Below, one piece after another: positions 23,373 to 24,885 of a stretch of DNA of 24,885 nt. Positions within the stretch are counted from its first letter, which is position 1. Each line of letters starts with the position of its first letter. Both the position numbers and the translations under genes were made by a program. The stretch spans positions 1-24,885 of the forward strand of contig JAAVAF010000023.1 in assembly GCA_014804225.1 (NCBI GenBank), read 5' to 3'. The notes beneath the pieces were generated by a model. That model did not search any database and was not told the origin of the DNA. It worked only from the letters and a program-made list of their open reading frames with translations. This DNA comes from Lachnospiraceae bacterium (GTDB lineage: Bacteria > Bacillota > Clostridia > Lachnospirales > Lachnospiraceae).

Positions 23373-24209
23373 ATGAATATATTTCGTGAGAGCATACAAG
23401 TGATATACGGTTGGTTAAAAGATTGTTTTCACGGTAAAAAAAGACGAAAAACTTTGATCGTGAGCAGTGTGACAGCCTTGGTGATTATTTGGTTGTTTTG
23501 GTGTGTTTCCATGCACCTTACTGTGCGTGAACCTTCCTTTGCTGAAGGTGACTGTATGCTGTATTATATTGTTAATGCAGATGGTATGAAGGGTTTGGGA
23601 CACAGTATTTTGCTGCTAGTAAACGAACAAGGTATCGGAACGGTATTTAGCTTCAATGGAATGCAGCGGTCGTTGAGAGAAAGTCTTCTAGGAAAAAGTG
23701 GGATCGGGAAAATGAGCACAGGAGTGATGACCGCAGAGGAGACGAAAACGTTTTTACAGACAGGAAATCTGGAAATAGATGGTGATCAGCTTACGGACAA
23801 TTATGACATGGCTTTGTATAGACCGATTACGACAGAAGATTATCAAGTCATATTAGAGCAGACCATTCCATATTTTACGGCAGAACAACAGTTTGGAACA
23901 CTGTATGAAAAATGGGTAGTGGAGCAGGACGCTGATAAAAAGGCGGAATATAAACAGGCTTTGGAGAAAATGGGGCAGGATAAGAGCTTGCCGGCCTATC
24001 AGATTTATACCAATAATTGTGACCATGCGGTCAGAAAGCTTGCTTCCACAGTGGATTTGGATTTGCAGGAATATACGTGTCATACATGGCGTATGACACC
24101 AAATGGAAATTTAAAGGCTTTTGGTGCCAAAGCGGAAGGCTGGGGCATTATGACATTAGGGAAACAGTCCATTTTTGAGAGAGTATTGATGTTTTTGGTG
24201 ATTTTCTGA
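23373..24209 (+). CDS. Membrane-anchored protein with permuted papain-fold (LRAT/NlpC-like) signature
   Basis: About 278 residues from ATG 23373, which has GGGGTT at an 8-nt spacing; in-frame GTG 23331 and ATG 23367 lack a suitable site. A basic patch KKRRK precedes one membrane helix (27-47), so the rest is likely outside. GLGHSILLLV (His77) is followed, about 140 residues later, by YTNNCDHAVRKLAS (Cys216, Asp217, His218). His before a Cys in an NC-D/E-H context is the order seen in circularly permuted NlpC/P60 and LRAT-type thiol enzymes. This is motif-level evidence; I cannot name substrate or family. It follows rlmH by 42 nt and precedes a lipoprotein by 40 nt, so the two may act together at the cell surface. 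Confidence 0.65.
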   Translation: MNIFRESIQVIYGWLKDCFHGKKRRKTLIVSSVTALVIIWLFWCVSMHLTVREPSFAEGDCMLYYIVNADGMKGLGHSILLLVNEQGIGTVFSFNGMQRSLRESLLGKSGIGKMSTGVMTAEETKTFLQTGNLEIDGDQLTDNYDMALYRPITTEDYQVILEQTIPYFTAEQQFGTLYEKWVVEQDADKKAEYKQALEKMGQDKSLPAYQIYTNNCDHAVRKLASTVDLDLQEYTCHTWRMTPNGNLKAFGAKAEGWGIMTLGKQSIFERVLMFLVIF

Positions 24210-24249
24210 CAAGGGATTGTACATATCGGATATTGAGAGATTTAAGATT

Positions 24250-24885
24250 ATGATTACAAAAGGGCATATTTTAAATATTGCTGTAGTTCTATCTGTTTTA
24301 TGCATATTAAATGGTTGCGGTTATTCGCAAGAACAGGAAAAGATACTACCGTCTGTTGAAATGCAGGAGACAGATTTGGGGGAAAGTGAATATTACGAAG
24401 GAGCTGTTGCAAAAGAGGAAACAATGGAAAGTATTACATCAGAAATGCTGCCGGAAATGCCAACAGAAGAAAATGGTCTTATGGAAATCTATGCTGATGG
24501 AGATAGGATATCACTTTCAGAGGATTGTATGATAGCACAAGTATCATCAAAAGAACTTTTATCAGGAAATCCGATTCTCTACGATCGATTTCGGATTGAT
24601 GACTGGATTTTTGAATGGTTGATTTCGGATTATGATGATGACAACAGTTTTTTGGAAGATGCAGTATTAGTAGTATCGCGCGAAGGCAATGCAAAAGATG
24701 TACAGATTATTCCTGCCAAAGCAGAGGGCGGATGTGCGATATGGGTTTTGGTGGAAAATAAATTTGAATATGTTGATGTGAACTTTGATAATATTCCGGA
24801 TCTTCTGATTTGCACCGGACACCATGGGAATCAAGGGCTATTGACATATTATTGTTTTTTACAGACAGAGGATGGTTTTGTAGAA
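24250..24885 (+). CDS. Lipoprotein of unknown function (3' end outside the window)
   Basis: An open frame of 212 codons from ATG 24250 runs off the window end. The N-terminus is a lipoprotein signal: a short basic start, a hydrophobic core and lipobox LNGC with Cys23. An acidic, Glu-rich linker follows (about 27-75). The folded part contains EDAVLVVSREG, GGCAIWVLVENKFEYVDVNFD and NIPDLLICTGHHGNQG. The D-x-N-x-D-x-x-P-D spacing resembles Ca-binding or VCBS/FG-GAP-like loops of surface proteins. GAGAGA at 24235-24240 is a weak ribosome site. I do not recognise the family. It is probably co-transcribed with the membrane protein upstream. Confidence 0.7.
   Translation, partial: MITKGHILNIAVVLSVLCILNGCGYSQEQEKILPSVEMQETDLGESEYYEGAVAKEETMESITSEMLPEMPTEENGLMEIYADGDRISLSEDCMIAQVSSKELLSGNPILYDRFRIDDWIFEWLISDYDDDNSFLEDAVLVVSREGNAKDVQIIPAKAEGGCAIWVLVENKFEYVDVNFDNIPDLLICTGHHGNQGLLTYYCFLQTEDGFVE

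Overview
The window is a low-G+C Firmicutes chromosome segment. Gene content and protein style (alr-mazF, FtsK with a TepA-like Clp protease beside it, NfnAB, formate-tetrahydrofolate ligase, a very large secreted pectate lyase with many accessory repeats) point to an anaerobic Clostridia member, most likely a pectin-using Lachnospiraceae. The genus cannot be fixed from the sequence alone. All genes I can support lie on the + strand.

Layout. 1-1202: the 3' part of alanine racemase, then an EndoA/MazF-type RNase and a terminator. 1238-1900: a compact BrnT/BrnA-like toxin-antitoxin pair, closed by a second terminator that resembles the first. 1921-8096: a promoter, a ~140-nt leader and a 1,987-residue exported pectate lyase (PL1) carrying six chitobiase-C-terminal-like domains and about five further C-terminal repeats. 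8140-10372: a CorC/HlyC-type membrane protein and YebC. 10504-11340: an OGG-type 8-oxoguanine DNA glycosylase. 11392-11649: tRNA-Ile(GAT), tRNA-Glu(TTC), three 20-bp tandem repeats and a terminator. 11680-13186: MetY and a small acidic protein. 13356-17040: a TepA-like Clp protease and FtsK/SpoIIIE. 17103-20276: formate-THF ligase followed closely by a zinc-ribbon/TM/TPR protein that uses the same chitobiase-C-type domain as the pectate lyase. 20451-22723: NfnAB, the electron-bifurcating ferredoxin:NADP oxidoreductase. 22851-24885: RlmH, a membrane protein with a GHS...NCDH signature like circularly permuted papain-fold (LRAT/NlpC) enzymes, and the start of a lipoprotein cut by the window end.

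Most of the window is core housekeeping. The less ordinary material is: (i) a dispersed double-hairpin intergenic element present three times, each directly after a gene, with changes that keep its stems paired; (ii) a 20-bp triplication beside tRNA-Glu that shares the same core word; (iii) the pectate lyase and the membrane TPR protein sharing one extracellular domain family; (iv) the BrnTA cassette bracketed by sibling terminators; (v) the permuted-papain-like membrane protein plus lipoprotein at the right end. I did not find a CRISPR array, prophage, transposase or a recognisable riboswitch.
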